DNA of 64,000 bases from positions 62,001 to 126,000 of the forward strand of contig DUDT01000014.1 of assembly GCA_005110385.1 (NCBI GenBank), written 5' to 3'. A program made the position numbers and the translations under genes. Of this stretch, positions 40,528-49,523 are shown in pieces. Below the pieces are notes generated by a model. That model was not told the origin of the DNA. It was given only the letters and a program-made list of their open reading frames with translations, and made no database searches. The stretch is from Candidatus Melainabacteria bacterium. Its GTDB lineage: Bacteria; Cyanobacteriota; Vampirovibrionia; LMEP-6097. Within the stretch, counting starts at the first letter, position 1. The number at the start of each line of letters is the position of its first letter.

Positions 40528-42129
40528 TCAAAAAGGAGATTTATGAAAAATTTTAAATTTTCTTAAAACAAATACAGAAGCAGTCATTAGAGCAAAATTA
40601 AGAATCTTTGCTTGATCTATAACAGTAAAAGACAGTAAATGTGTAAAGCTTAAAGCTAAGCTAATATCTGGAAAACTAATAAAACCAAATGGTAAAAAGC
40701 CTAATAAATACCAAGAATGAAATTTCGGACTAGTGAATAAAATTAAGCCCACCATAAGCAAGAAAGTGTTATTAAGTAGTTCTTGAAATAAGGTTTCTGA
40801 ATATTTATCTACACTAGGGGATTCTTGAGAAATATCAGAATGAATAAATAGAAATTTCACGTACAAATACGCAGCAAAAACTATAAAAACAGCAAAGAAA
40901 ATATATTTAGCCTCACTTGGAAAAGAAAATCTAAAAAGCCCTTGGCTAATAGCATTCAGTAAACTAAATAGAGATTTATGGCTTAAGGTAAGGTTTTCTT
41001 GAAACCTAGAATGATCTACCTCTAAGAGCCTATAATGAATAATACTAAAAGCCGTTATTAATAAAGAAATTAAACCCGCATAAAATAAAGAACTAAAGAG
41101 CTTTCTTATATTTGATGAATGTTTAAAAGCCGCTATGAAAATCAAAGGGATTAAAACTATTGATAAATACTTTAGTAAAGTAGCTATAAGTATCATCAAT
41201 AAAGCTAAACCAAATTTATTCTTCTGCATGTATAAAAAACTAATACAAATAAACAAACACATAAGTATGTCATTGTGAGCATTCCAAGCAATTTCCATAA
41301 GAAATAATGGATTGAAAAGTAATACTAATAGGAGTTGTTTTGAGCCGAAATGACTTGAAGCATTAGTCTCCGCTGCTGAATCTAGATTCCTATTCTTGAA
41401 TAGAATCATTAAAACCTTTACTAAAATAAAAAAACTAATTATATTAATGAACTTAAATAAAAAGAGACTTATCCAAAAATTATTAAAAGAGATGAATACT
41501 ATTCCCCTGCAAAGCAGCATAAATAAAGGACCATAAGGTGCTGGATTATTTTCCCAAAGCATATTCGTAAAAAATATATTCTGCCTCCAGCCTTCTACAC
41601 TAGAAACGACTTCTTGATAAGGGTTTTGATTAAAAAAGACCTGCTGCGCTCCCCTTGCAATATAGCCATAAACATCAGAAGAATCATTAGGCAAACAGAA
41701 TCCAGCAACAGAGAATAATACAGCTGAGTAAAAAAATATTTTCCGAGAACTTAATTCCCTAAATGCTTTAAGCCGAATAATAAAAAACCAAGAAACCCCA
41801 TAGACGATAATTATGAACCAGCGACTTAATTCTTCTATTACCTTATAAGATGTTTTTAATTTCAATTGACTAAAACTTATATGAAAATACTCAAGATTGA
41901 GAGAGCTTATAGAAACATCAAAGATGTCAGCGAGAGATTTTCTCATTCCTCTAGTAATTTCAACAGGAAGAAAATAACTCTTAAGAGAATGATAAATTAC
42001 GTCAGGGTCATTTGCCGCTTTAGAAAACGCTAGCCAAGAAAGAAGACCAATAATGATTTGGAATAATATAAGAAAAACAAATATATATTCTGGTTTAAAG
42101 AGTTTATTTTCGCAGTTTTTTGAATTCAT
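40528..42129 (-). CDS. polytopic membrane glycosyltransferase-like protein (GT-C type)
   Basis: About 11 TM segments; NDSSDVYGYIARGAQ, NPAPYGPLFMLLCRG, HNDILMCLFI typical of GT-C mannosyltransferase-like families. Confidence 0.65.
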   Translation of the reverse strand: MNSKNCENKLFKPEYIFVFLILFQIIIGLLSWLAFSKAANDPDVIYHSLKSYFLPVEITRGMRKSLADIFDVSISSLNLEYFHISFSQLKLKTSYKVIEELSRWFIIIVYGVSWFFIIRLKAFRELSSRKIFFYSAVLFSVAGFCLPNDSSDVYGYIARGAQQVFFNQNPYQEVVSSVEGWRQNIFFTNMLWENNPAPYGPLFMLLCRGIVFISFNNFWISLFLFKFINIISFFILVKVLMILFKNRNLDSAAETNASSHFGSKQLLLVLLFNPLFLMEIAWNAHNDILMCLFICISFLYMQKNKFGLALLMILIATLLKYLSIVLIPLIFIAAFKHSSNIRKLFSSLFYAGLISLLITAFSIIHYRLLEVDHSRFQENLTLSHKSLFSLLNAISQGLFRFSFPSEAKYIFFAVFIVFAAYLYVKFLFIHSDISQESPSVDKYSETLFQELLNNTFLLMVGLILFTSPKFHSWYLLGFLPFGFISFPDISLALSFTHLLSFTVIDQAKILNFALMTASVFVLRKFKIFHKSPF

Positions 42130-44047
42130 CTAAGGCTACTTTTCTTTCTATATCATGGTCGACTACTGGATAAGGATAATTTTCGCCTAGCTTCATAAGC
42201 CTTAAAGCTCCAGCTATAAAAGGTGCATGAATGTCTTTAGAAGAACACCCTCCTAAAGACTTTACCCAACGCTTAATATATATGCCATCTGGGTCAAACC
42301 TCTCTGACTGAGTAGTAGGATTAAATATTCTAAAATAAGGTGCAGCATCAGCTCCAGAACCAGCTACCCACTGCCAGCCCATAGTATTATTAGCTAGATC
42401 AGCGTCAAACAGTGTATCCCAAAACCACTTAGCACCTTCAATCCAGTGGATTCTCAAATCTTTCACCAAAAAAGATGCTGCTATCATTCTGACACGATTA
42501 TGCATCCAACCAGTTTCCCAAAGCTCCTTCATCCCAGCATCTACTATAGGATAACCAGTTTCACCTTGCTGCCACTTCTTTAACATTTGATGGGCAGTTA
42601 ATTTATTAGCATTTTGATTCTCACTTCCAGCTTGAATATCATCTAATTTTCGCCAATTAAAATATTTAAACTCTTCTCGCAGAGGCTGATTTACAGTATG
42701 TGGAAAATGATACATCAGATAATGAGCAAACTCTCTCCAGATAAGCTGTTTTAAATAATCATATTTTTTTGCTTTTGATAGCGGAAAATCTACAGCACCG
42801 ATAGCAGCCTTATTTTCAGAGATTTCTTTTCCTGAATCTAAATTATTTACAGCAGCGTAGACCTGCCTCACTGAGATCTCCCCAAAATGTAAATTAGTCG
42901 AAAGCTGTGAAGTTCCTTTCAGGAAAGGGCTATTTCGTTTTTCACCATAACTTAAAGCAGAATTAGTCTGAATAAATTCGTCTAAAGCCTCTCTAGCTTT
43001 AGTTTCACCAGCCTTAATGTATTTAGTCATTTTATCTACCCAAGGGTGATACTGCTCTGGAATTATGTTTTTTGTGTTTTTATTTTCCTCACCACGATCT
43101 CTCAGATTAAGATCTTCAATACTACACAAACTTTCAAGAGACTGTAGCTCAACTCCATTTCCTGCATTTTCTATAATTTTAGAAATATCTTCTTTACTTA
43201 AAAAGTTATCTGCACTTAGTTTATACTCTAGAGGTCTAATCCTATCTGCCATAGAGCCTTCAAAAAGATGGAAATACTGCTTGGAGAAAGGAGTGTAGAC
43301 TTGATAAGGCTTGGACTGTTTATTTAAAAGCTCCCAGGGTTCTATCAGTAAGTTTCCTCCAAAACTTTTCACCTCTAGGTACTGTCGTGGGGCTTCAATT
43401 TCGGCGTTTTCGTCGTCCTCTTGATCCTCATGTACCCTCAGTACACTGCGGTCATTCGTCCTCCTCAGCCTTGAACTTGTACGCCCCGCAACAGTACCAT
43501 CTTTAAGCTGTCGTGGAGCTTCAATTTCAGCGTTTTCGTCGTCCTCATGATCCTCATGTACCGATAGTACACTGCGGTCATTCGTCCTCCTCAGCCTTGA
43601 ACTTGTACGCCCCGCAACAGTACCATCTTTAAGCTGCCCTCGGGCTTCAATTTCGGCGTTTCCGTCCGCCTTGTAAGTTAAAAACTCCTTTAGTTCAGTG
43701 TCTAGTTTAATATGATGTGGTTCATAGCGACGGTTCCAGTAGACTGAGCTTATGGAATTTTCGAATTTATCGATTAGGGCATTTAAAACCACTCTTTGAT
43801 TACCTTTCAGGACTAGTAATTTAGAACCATATTCAGAGATAGACTCAGAAAGACTTTTTAAAGAATAGTGTAACCATAGCTTAGTTGCAGCTCCTAATCT
43901 TTCGAAATTCGCTTCATTACCGCTATCGAAATGATCTTCATAGATAAAAACGGGAAGTATTTTTTTTCCGTGTGATATGGCATGGTGTAGAGCTGGGTTG
44001 TCAGCTAATCTTAGGTCGTTACGGAAGAGGATTATGGCTATGGACAT
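42104..44047 (-). CDS. phrB: deoxyribodipyrimidine photolyase/cryptochrome-family protein with tandem-repeat insertion
   Basis: ILFRNDLRLADNPALHHA, EPWELLNKQSKPYQVYTPF, GYPIVDAGMKELWETGWMHNRVRMIAASFLVKDL, NTMGWQWVAGSGADAAPYFRIFNP. Confidence 0.94.
   Translation of the reverse strand: MSIAIILFRNDLRLADNPALHHAISHGKKILPVFIYEDHFDSGNEANFERLGAATKLWLHYSLKSLSESISEYGSKLLVLKGNQRVVLNALIDKFENSISSVYWNRRYEPHHIKLDTELKEFLTYKADGNAEIEARGQLKDGTVAGRTSSRLRRTNDRSVLSVHEDHEDDENAEIEAPRQLKDGTVAGRTSSRLRRTNDRSVLRVHEDQEDDENAEIEAPRQYLEVKSFGGNLLIEPWELLNKQSKPYQVYTPFSKQYFHLFEGSMADRIRPLEYKLSADNFLSKEDISKIIENAGNGVELQSLESLCSIEDLNLRDRGEENKNTKNIIPEQYHPWVDKMTKYIKAGETKAREALDEFIQTNSALSYGEKRNSPFLKGTSQLSTNLHFGEISVRQVYAAVNNLDSGKEISENKAAIGAVDFPLSKAKKYDYLKQLIWREFAHYLMYHFPHTVNQPLREEFKYFNWRKLDDIQAGSENQNANKLTAHQMLKKWQQGETGYPIVDAGMKELWETGWMHNRVRMIAASFLVKDLRIHWIEGAKWFWDTLFDADLANNTMGWQWVAGSGADAAPYFRIFNPTTQSERFDPDGIYIKRWVKSLGGCSSKDIHAPFIAGALRLMKLGENYPYPVVDHDIERKVALDEFKKLRK
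43382..43670 (-). repeat. dispersed element, copy D: 2 full 126-bp tandem units plus a third partial core, in frame inside the photolyase gene
   Basis: Units start at 43382, 43508 and 43634 (period 126 bp); the two full units differ at about 6 positions; encode LKDGTVAGRTSSRLRRTNDRSVLxVHEDxEDDENAEIEAPRQ. Confidence 0.92.
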
Positions 44048-44058
44048 AGACAGAGATC

Positions 44059-44108
44059 ATTATACTAATATCTATCCTCGGCTATCAGTTAGGATAGGTT
44101 CTTTTAGT
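44059..44108 (-). repeat. decayed partial duplicate of 44351-44400
   Basis: attatactaatatctatcctcggctatcagttaggataggttcttttag vs attatactaatattccatcccagactatcagcacggataggctcttttaa. Confidence 0.65.
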
Positions 44109-44279
44109 CTTGGCTATCTAGTGTTTCTTATAGAACTCAATTCGTAATTTGCTAAAATTCCTGCTATAACTGCCTTACGCCATAAAATTTATACAACAGT
44201 TCCTAATCTTGAAATACAAACCAAAATGCAACAGGAACAGCAATTAAGTAAGCCGCTAGAACACAAAAATCAGGATAAG

Positions 44280-44543
44280 TCATTTAATTTTCCTTTTATT
44301 TTTATATAGCCTTCTCATCATAATTAAAAGAAAAGCTGCAATAAAGCTAATTATACTAATATTCCATCCCAGACTATCAGCACGGATAGGCTCTTTTAAA
44401 ATATATCTGAGAATAAGCTCCCCAAGTGGTCTAGTCATAGCAGAAAAGATGATAAGAATTATCGAATCAGAAAAATTTATTTCAATTTCTTTTATAGTAC
44501 CCACAAAAAAAATCATAGAAGAATTAAATAGAAAATTTTTCAA
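44280..44543 (-). pseudogene. C-terminal fragment of an EamA/DMT-like transporter
   Basis: Short membrane ORF: DSIILIIFSAMTRPLGELILRYILKEPIRADSLGWNISIISFIAAFLLI. Confidence 0.5.
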
Positions 44544-44584
44544 GCCTGTGGTTTTTACTGATTAGCACAAAGTAGAATAGAACT

Positions 44585-46216
44585 ATGCCCCAACCTCAAA
44601 AAGTCTACGACTATACCATTATCGGCGCAGGTGTCGCAGGACTTGCAGTAGCAGCTTTACTCGCTAAAGATGGCTTTAAAGTAAAACTAATCGAGTCTCA
44701 CAGCAAACCAGGTGGCTGCGCTAGTTTTTTTAGAAACGAAGGCTTTCGCTATGATGTCGGTGCTACCACCTTAAGTGGCTTAGAAGAAGGGCAGCCAATC
44801 GCCGAGCTAATTCAAGAATTAGAATTAGATAAAGTAATTTATAAAAATAAAATCGGCACTGAGGATAAAGAAACTTCACTTAAATTAAGCCACTCTGAAA
44901 GAGGCACTCAGATATTCCAAGACGGTAAAATCATTCACCGTTACACAGATAAAGAACAGTGGATAAATGAATCTTATGAGAAATTAATTTCAAATAAAAA
45001 TATAGACACAGAAAAAAATCATCGTGCCTTCTGGAATGAACTCTACCGCATAGAAAAAAGTGCTTTTAAAATTCTTAAAACACATAAAAACCTTTTACCA
45101 AATAGCTTTCAAGATTACCTAAGCTGCCTTAGACCAGATAAGCTTTTAGCAAGCCTATCTGGCTTAACTCATCTTCCGCAGCTCTATTTACCACTTAAAT
45201 ATTTACTGAAAAAATATTTCTTAAGCGATGAAACTGCTTTTATAAAATTCCTTGATGAGCAGCTTATAATCAGCACTCAGAATAATACAGAAAAAACACC
45301 GATATTCACTGCCGCTCTAGGATTAACTTACGGCTCTAGTATCTACTACGTCTATGGCGGCGTGAATCAGCTTGCTGTAGCCTTACAGAAACGTGCAGAA
45401 GAGCTAGGCGCAGAGATTATTATGAGGCGAGAAGTTATAGAGATCAAGCATCTATCCAGTAAAACTTATTTAATAAAAGATAAAACCGGTGAAGAACATC
45501 TAAGTCAGAGGATCATCTCTAATCTTACATTCTGGAGCATGGCTAAACTAACTAAAGGTGAGACTCAGAAATTCTTTCAGGGCTTTGTTAATAAGTTTAA
45601 TTATGATATCAGTGCCTTTACTATCTACCTTGGCTTAAATACTAATTACATCCCTTCCACTGACTATGCACAGATAAATCTAAATAAGCAGATTCAGCAC
45701 TGCTGTTCCCATTCTTTCTATATAAGCTATTCACGTCCTGATGATCACACAAAAGCCTCTGAGGGAGGGCTAAATATCATTATCTCCACTCATACTAAAG
45801 CTGAAGAATGGCTTAATTTACCAGAAGAGGAATATCGCAAGAAGAAGGCAGAGACTGAGTCATATATTTTAGAAGAATTATTTAATACTATTCCTGAATT
45901 AGTAAAAGAAGGCGAAAACACAGAAAGTGGAGTTCCGCAACAGTGCCTGGATGAAGTTAGACCTAAAATCAAATCTTTAATTTCAGGAACTGCTAAAACT
46001 TTTCTGCACTATACGAAACGTAAGAATGGCGTGGTTGGTGGGCTGCCCCATTCAACCGATTATAGTTTTTTTGAATTAATGCCAAAGAAAGTTCCTAATG
46101 AAAATATCTACTTGGTGGGTGATACCGGATTTCCTGGGCAAGGATTAGTTTCTACAGTTTATTCAGCGCTTAGTGTTAGAGAAAGTCTACGAAATGAAAA
46201 CTTGTTAATGCCTTAA
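44585..46216 (+). CDS. carotenoid isomerase/phytoene desaturase-like FAD oxidoreductase
   Basis: YDYTIIGAGVAGLAVAALLAKDGFKVKLIESHSKPGGCASFF, FRYDVGATTLSG, YGGVNQLAVALQKRAEELGAEI, IYLVGDTGFPGQGLVSTVYSAL. Confidence 0.85.
   Translation: MPQPQKVYDYTIIGAGVAGLAVAALLAKDGFKVKLIESHSKPGGCASFFRNEGFRYDVGATTLSGLEEGQPIAELIQELELDKVIYKNKIGTEDKETSLKLSHSERGTQIFQDGKIIHRYTDKEQWINESYEKLISNKNIDTEKNHRAFWNELYRIEKSAFKILKTHKNLLPNSFQDYLSCLRPDKLLASLSGLTHLPQLYLPLKYLLKKYFLSDETAFIKFLDEQLIISTQNNTEKTPIFTAALGLTYGSSIYYVYGGVNQLAVALQKRAEELGAEIIMRREVIEIKHLSSKTYLIKDKTGEEHLSQRIISNLTFWSMAKLTKGETQKFFQGFVNKFNYDISAFTIYLGLNTNYIPSTDYAQINLNKQIQHCCSHSFYISYSRPDDHTKASEGGLNIIISTHTKAEEWLNLPEEEYRKKKAETESYILEELFNTIPELVKEGENTESGVPQQCLDEVRPKIKSLISGTAKTFLHYTKRKNGVVGGLPHSTDYSFFELMPKKVPNENIYLVGDTGFPGQGLVSTVYSALSVRESLRNENLLMP
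45905..45950 (+). repeat. dispersed element, copy E (partial/diverged, in frame in the FAD oxidoreductase gene)
   Basis: gaaggcgaaaacacagaaagtggagttccgcaacag vs copy B minus strand gaaggacgaaaacgtagaaactggagttccgctac. Confidence 0.65.
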
Positions 46217-46240
46217 GCTTCAGATGAACATCATATCTTT

Positions 46241-46279
46241 ACCCTGAAATTTTAAAATCGAATATTAAAATTTCAGGGT
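46241..46279. terminator. perfect 15-bp-arm inverted repeat; possible terminator
   Basis: accctgaaattttaa aatcgaata ttaaaatttcagggt, between the FAD oxidoreductase gene and the truncated ATPase. Confidence 0.6.
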
Positions 46280-46293
46280 AAATAAAAGCATGA

Positions 46294-47397
46294 ATTCTAT
46301 CAAAGCAGTTTATTGATAATCAAAGCAAAAAGAAAACATATTTTTTTGATTTAGAAAATCCACGAGATTTATCTAAACTAGAAAATCCACTTCTTAATCT
46401 TGAAAACCTAGAAGGATATGTCATCATCGACGAAGTTCAACGTTTACCTGAATTATTTCCTATATTAAGAGTCCTCGCAGACAGAGTTTCAAAGAAAACT
46501 AAATTTATTCTACTTGGTAGTGCCTCACCATTATTAATTAAAAATTCCTCCGAGACGCTCGCTGGAAGAATAGCCTTTATAGGATTAAGAGGCTTTGGCA
46601 TAGAGACTTTCACTAAATTAAAAAAAACTAGCCATAAATCTGAGCAGCTAGATATCAATAAACTCTGGCTGAGAGGAGGTTTCCCACGTTCTTATCTATC
46701 TTCAAGCATAAAGGATTCTTATGAATGGCGAGAAAACTTTATAGAGACTTTTCTTGAAAGAGACATACCAAATTTAGGGATTAATATCCCATCCAGAACT
46801 CTCAGACAGTTCTGGACTATGCTTTCACATTATCATGGACAAGTATTCAATGCCTCTGAATTAGCTCGCAGCATGAATTTAAGCAGCCCTACTATTCAAA
46901 GATATTTAGATATATTAAGTGGAACATTTATTATTAGACAGTTACAGCCTTGGTTTTATAACGCAAAAAAACGCATAGTCAAAAGCCCTAAAATATACTT
47001 CAGAGACTCTGGTCTACTACATGTTTTCCTAAGCATAGACTCTAAAACATCTTTAAATGGTCATCCCAAGCTAGGTGCTTCGTGGGAAGGCTTCGCTTTA
47101 GAAGAATTTATATCTTTTCATCAATTAAGTGAACAAGAGTGTTTTTTCTGGGGATTGCATACTGGAGCTGAGCTGGATTTGGTTTTTCAAAAATCAGGTA
47201 AATTATATGGCTTAGAAGTTAAATATAGTGATGCTCCTAAAATGACTAAGTCCATGCACTCAGCCCTAGCAGAACTGAATCTAGAAAAGCTATTTGTACT
47301 TTACCCAGGTAAAGATACTTATAGGTTGGATAACAAAATCGAAGTTATTGGAATAGAGGCACTTTCAGCTTCAAGCTTAAAAACTACAGTTAACTAA
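46294..47397 (+). pseudogene. N-terminally truncated AAA/DUF4143 ATPase lacking Walker A
   Basis: Stop-free frame from 46294 reads ILSKQFIDNQSKKKTYFFDLENPRDLSKLENPLLNLENLEGYVIIDEVQRLPELFPILR... into the listed ORF at 46819; no in-frame ATG and no Walker A upstream. Confidence 0.75.
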
Positions 47398-49523
47398 AAT
47401 ACTGACGCTGCAAGCGTCACAGCCACATCTTCTATCTCAGGGATATGGGTACCCGGGAAAGCCGTTTTCGTAGCAGAGTCCACCATAATACTACAGTAAG
47501 GACAAGCCACGCTGACTTTATCTGGCTTGTGTTCATTTAATTCCTCAAAGCGCATTACATTAATATGGCTACCAGGCATTTCATACCAAATCTGAGCACC
47601 ACCGCCACCACAGCAAGTGCTTTTCTCTCTTTCATTAATGATGCTCTTCAACTGCAAGCCAGGTATACTCTCAAGAATAAATCTAGGAGGATTAAACACA
47701 CGATTATATCTACCTAAATAGCATGGATCATGATAAGTAACGGATATATCAACCGAATTCTTAGGTATCAAGCGAGACTCCTGAATTAATTTAGCTAAAA
47801 TCTCAGTATGGTGATAAATTTCGATATCTTCTAAACCAAACTCGGCATACTCATTCTTAAAAGTATTATAGACATGCGGACACTGAGTAATAATCTTTTT
47901 AACCCCAAAGGCTTTAAAAATTTCAATATTTTCCATGACTATTTCTTGAAACATGGCTTCATCACCAGCTCTACGAGCGATATCTCCAGAACTTTTTTCC
48001 TCATTACCTAAAATAGCGAAACTAAGGCCAGCAGCCTCAAACAACCTTGCATTAGCTTTAGATACCTCTATATTACGAGTATCATAGGAACCTGGACTAC
48101 CCACCCAATATAAATATTCAAACTCAGCTTCCCCACGGCTTAAGACTTTAAGTTCTATATCATATTCAGACTTAAGAGTATCTACCCACTTCTCTCTATC
48201 GCGAGGAGCCAGTCCCCAAGGATTAGATTTAGTACGTACATTTTTAAGTGTAGACTGTAAATTAGCTGGAGCTTGATTCATCGCAAGCAGTCCACGCCTC
48301 ATATCTATAATAGTATCCACATGCTCTATTAATACTGGGCATTCTTCTACGCAGGCGTTACAAGAAGTACATGACCAGAGTACGTCTGGATTAATAAATT
48401 CATACAAACTCGGAGAGTGATCTTCGTGTTCAGCAGATTTACTATTAAAACCACTAACGTGGCTTTGAGATAATTTTTTTATATCCAAGAAAAGATGTTT
48501 TGGCGACAGTGGCTTATCAGTATTTTGAGCTGGGCAGACAACATGACAGCGCCCACAAGCCGTACAAGCCTCACTGTCTAAAAGGGTTTTCCATGAAAAA
48601 TCTTTATATTCAAAAACACCAGCATTAAAATCTTCTTCATTAATTTCTAAGCCCTTTTCCTCAGCTTCGAGCATATCTGACAGCTTAAATGGAGTATAAA
48701 GCTGTCCCCTAGCCCTCTTCGAATGAAAGAACATAGAAAGTGGCGCCATGAAGATATGAATAAACTTAGAATAGGGTATTAAAGCAATAAAAGCACAAGT
48801 TAGCAGAGCATGAGTCCACCAAAGCGTCACATGAGCCCCTCTTAAATCAGCATCAGTCATAAATTGAAAAACTTGAGCTAAAGCATTACCAATAAAAGCA
48901 TAGGACTCGTCCGCTGGAGTAGCGGCGATTCTCAGCCCCTCCACCATAAAACCAGTTACCACTAAACTCAATAGAAATACTGGCTGAATCCAATCCCTCT
49001 GAGTATTATCAAGTTTTTTACTAGTAAAAAGATAACGACGCAGAGCAAATATCGTGATGCCCAGAAATAAAAACAAGCCCCCAAGCTCCGCTGCGAAGCT
49101 GACCAACTTATAAAAGCTACCTTGAAAAAAATACACGGGTGAATGATCCTGAAAACCTACGATATTCGTGACTATCCAGAGGGTCATAAAACCAATAAAC
49201 ACACCAGCATGAGCAAGACCAGGAGTCTTCTTCTGAGAGGTTTTCTTATGTAAGAAAGCATAGGTGAAAACATAAACCAGTCTATTCCAGACATCACTAA
49301 AACGATTCTCACCCTTAGGAAACTTACCAGCGGTAATAATCGATATTTTCTTATAAACTCCATGTATAAGAATTCCTGTAGAAACAAGGATTAAAAAATA
49401 AAATAAAATTTTCGCAAAAGGCGCATCAATATTCCACCAGAGTTGGCGGGTTTCTAAGATAACAGCGTTTGGAACTATAAGTGCAGATTCCATTAAACTA
49501 TAATATATCCTAGAAATATGCAC
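47394..49523 (-). CDS. membrane-bound (Fe-S) heterodisulfide reductase-related oxidoreductase (NarI-like TM domain, two 4Fe-4S, CCG domains)
   Basis: CTACGRCHVVCPAQNTDKP, CTSCNACVEECPVLIEHVD, TYHDPCYLGRYN...CCGGGGAQIW, VACPYCSIM; N-terminal multi-TM region. Confidence 0.9.
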   Translation of the reverse strand: MHISRIYYSLMESALIVPNAVILETRQLWWNIDAPFAKILFYFLILVSTGILIHGVYKKISIITAGKFPKGENRFSDVWNRLVYVFTYAFLHKKTSQKKTPGLAHAGVFIGFMTLWIVTNIVGFQDHSPVYFFQGSFYKLVSFAAELGGLFLFLGITIFALRRYLFTSKKLDNTQRDWIQPVFLLSLVVTGFMVEGLRIAATPADESYAFIGNALAQVFQFMTDADLRGAHVTLWWTHALLTCAFIALIPYSKFIHIFMAPLSMFFHSKRARGQLYTPFKLSDMLEAEEKGLEINEEDFNAGVFEYKDFSWKTLLDSEACTACGRCHVVCPAQNTDKPLSPKHLFLDIKKLSQSHVSGFNSKSAEHEDHSPSLYEFINPDVLWSCTSCNACVEECPVLIEHVDTIIDMRRGLLAMNQAPANLQSTLKNVRTKSNPWGLAPRDREKWVDTLKSEYDIELKVLSRGEAEFEYLYWVGSPGSYDTRNIEVSKANARLFEAAGLSFAILGNEEKSSGDIARRAGDEAMFQEIVMENIEIFKAFGVKKIITQCPHVYNTFKNEYAEFGLEDIEIYHHTEILAKLIQESRLIPKNSVDISVTYHDPCYLGRYNRVFNPPRFILESIPGLQLKSIINEREKSTCCGGGGAQIWYEMPGSHINVMRFEELNEHKPDKVSVACPYCSIMVDSATKTAFPGTHIPEIEDVAVTLAASVF

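Noticed and set aside
43382-43670. Tandem repeat considered as a CRISPR array
   Set aside because: Units are contiguous 126-bp copies without unique spacers, keep an open reading frame inside photolyase, and no cas genes are near.
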